From Murdochiella massiliensis (GTDB lineage: Bacteria > Bacillota > Clostridia > Tissierellales > Peptoniphilaceae): 64,000 nt of DNA. Made by a program: the position numbers and the translations under genes. The DNA lies in assembly GCF_900059565.1 (NCBI RefSeq), contig NZ_FIZW01000002.1:868001-932000 (forward strand), in the 5' to 3' direction. This document shows positions 63,968-64,000 of this stretch, piece by piece (the first letter of the stretch is position 1; each line of letters starts with the position of its first letter). A model generated the notes under the pieces. That model saw only the letters and a list, made by a program, of their open reading frames with translations. It made no database searches and was not told where the DNA came from.

Positions 63968-64000
63968 ATGTCTGTGCAAGGAAAGCGACACTGCAAGTTA
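63968..64000 (+). CDS. Possible start of a gene running off the window
   Basis: An ATG at 63968, preceded by AGAGGG, opens a frame (MSVQGKRHCKL) to the end of the window. TTGACT at about 63908 may be a -35 element. Too little is visible for any identification. Confidence 0.3.
   Translation, partial: MSVQGKRHCKL

Overview
The window looks like a chromosomal segment of an anaerobic, amino-acid-fermenting Gram-positive bacterium (Firmicutes, probably Clostridia/Tissierellia; a Peptoniphilaceae-type organism is my best guess, made from gene content and not from a marker gene). Base composition is near 50% G+C. Supporting content: two flavodiiron proteins, an acyl-CoA dehydrogenase fused to Etf and rubredoxin domains, a giant 2-hydroxyacyl-CoA dehydratase-activator-like ATPase, a SufCBDSU operon, a β-eliminating amino-acid lyase with an NSS transporter, an Opp peptide importer behind a T-box leader, and a pilin-type surface protein with a C-terminal sorting signal.

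Layout. 1-602: end of an IS3-family element. 603-7508: repeat array, Old Yellow Enzyme-type reductase, GNAT, PNPOx-like protein, second array, PD-(D/E)XK-like nuclease 1, D,D-carboxypeptidase. 8195-11387: acyl-CoA dehydrogenase/Etf/rubredoxin fusion and flavodiiron protein. 11641-18600: arrays, large surface protein, nuclease 2, more arrays. 18877-26554: YitT-like protein, an unknown membrane protein, then proS, prfB (with programmed frameshift) and secA. 26555-30326: a 3.7-kb island of repeats holding a complete IS3-family element. 30327-34232: lyase, transporter, hpf. 34407-34616: a cluster of DnaA boxes. 34767-35240: another array. 35373-42221: T-box-controlled opp operon. 42254-56261: a leftward cluster with SUF Fe-S assembly, transketolase, Mrp, type 2 IPP isomerase and the giant activase. 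56548-59453: second flavodiiron protein and gpmI. 59594-60161: array. 60233-63826: glycosyltransferase and an ABC-2 exporter.

The most unusual content is a class of intergenic arrays with one fixed architecture: a hairpin of about 37-38 nt plus a 16-17 nt spacer, giving a 54-bp period. It occurs with at least two unrelated stem sequences. Family A (CCCTGGCT/AGCCAGGG, one arm every 26-27 bp in alternating orientation) occurs in six places. Family B (GTAGAGTGGTTT and a relative) occurs in two. Both solitary PD-(D/E)XK-like nuclease paralogues have such an array 150-180 bp upstream of the start codon, each from a different family. Both IS3-family copies sit inside family A arrays at the centre of a hairpin loop, which recalls IS1397/ISKpn1 insertion into enterobacterial REP/BIME palindromes. 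I infer a REP/BIME-like repeat system, possibly with a nuclease in place of a RAYT transposase. The function is unproven.
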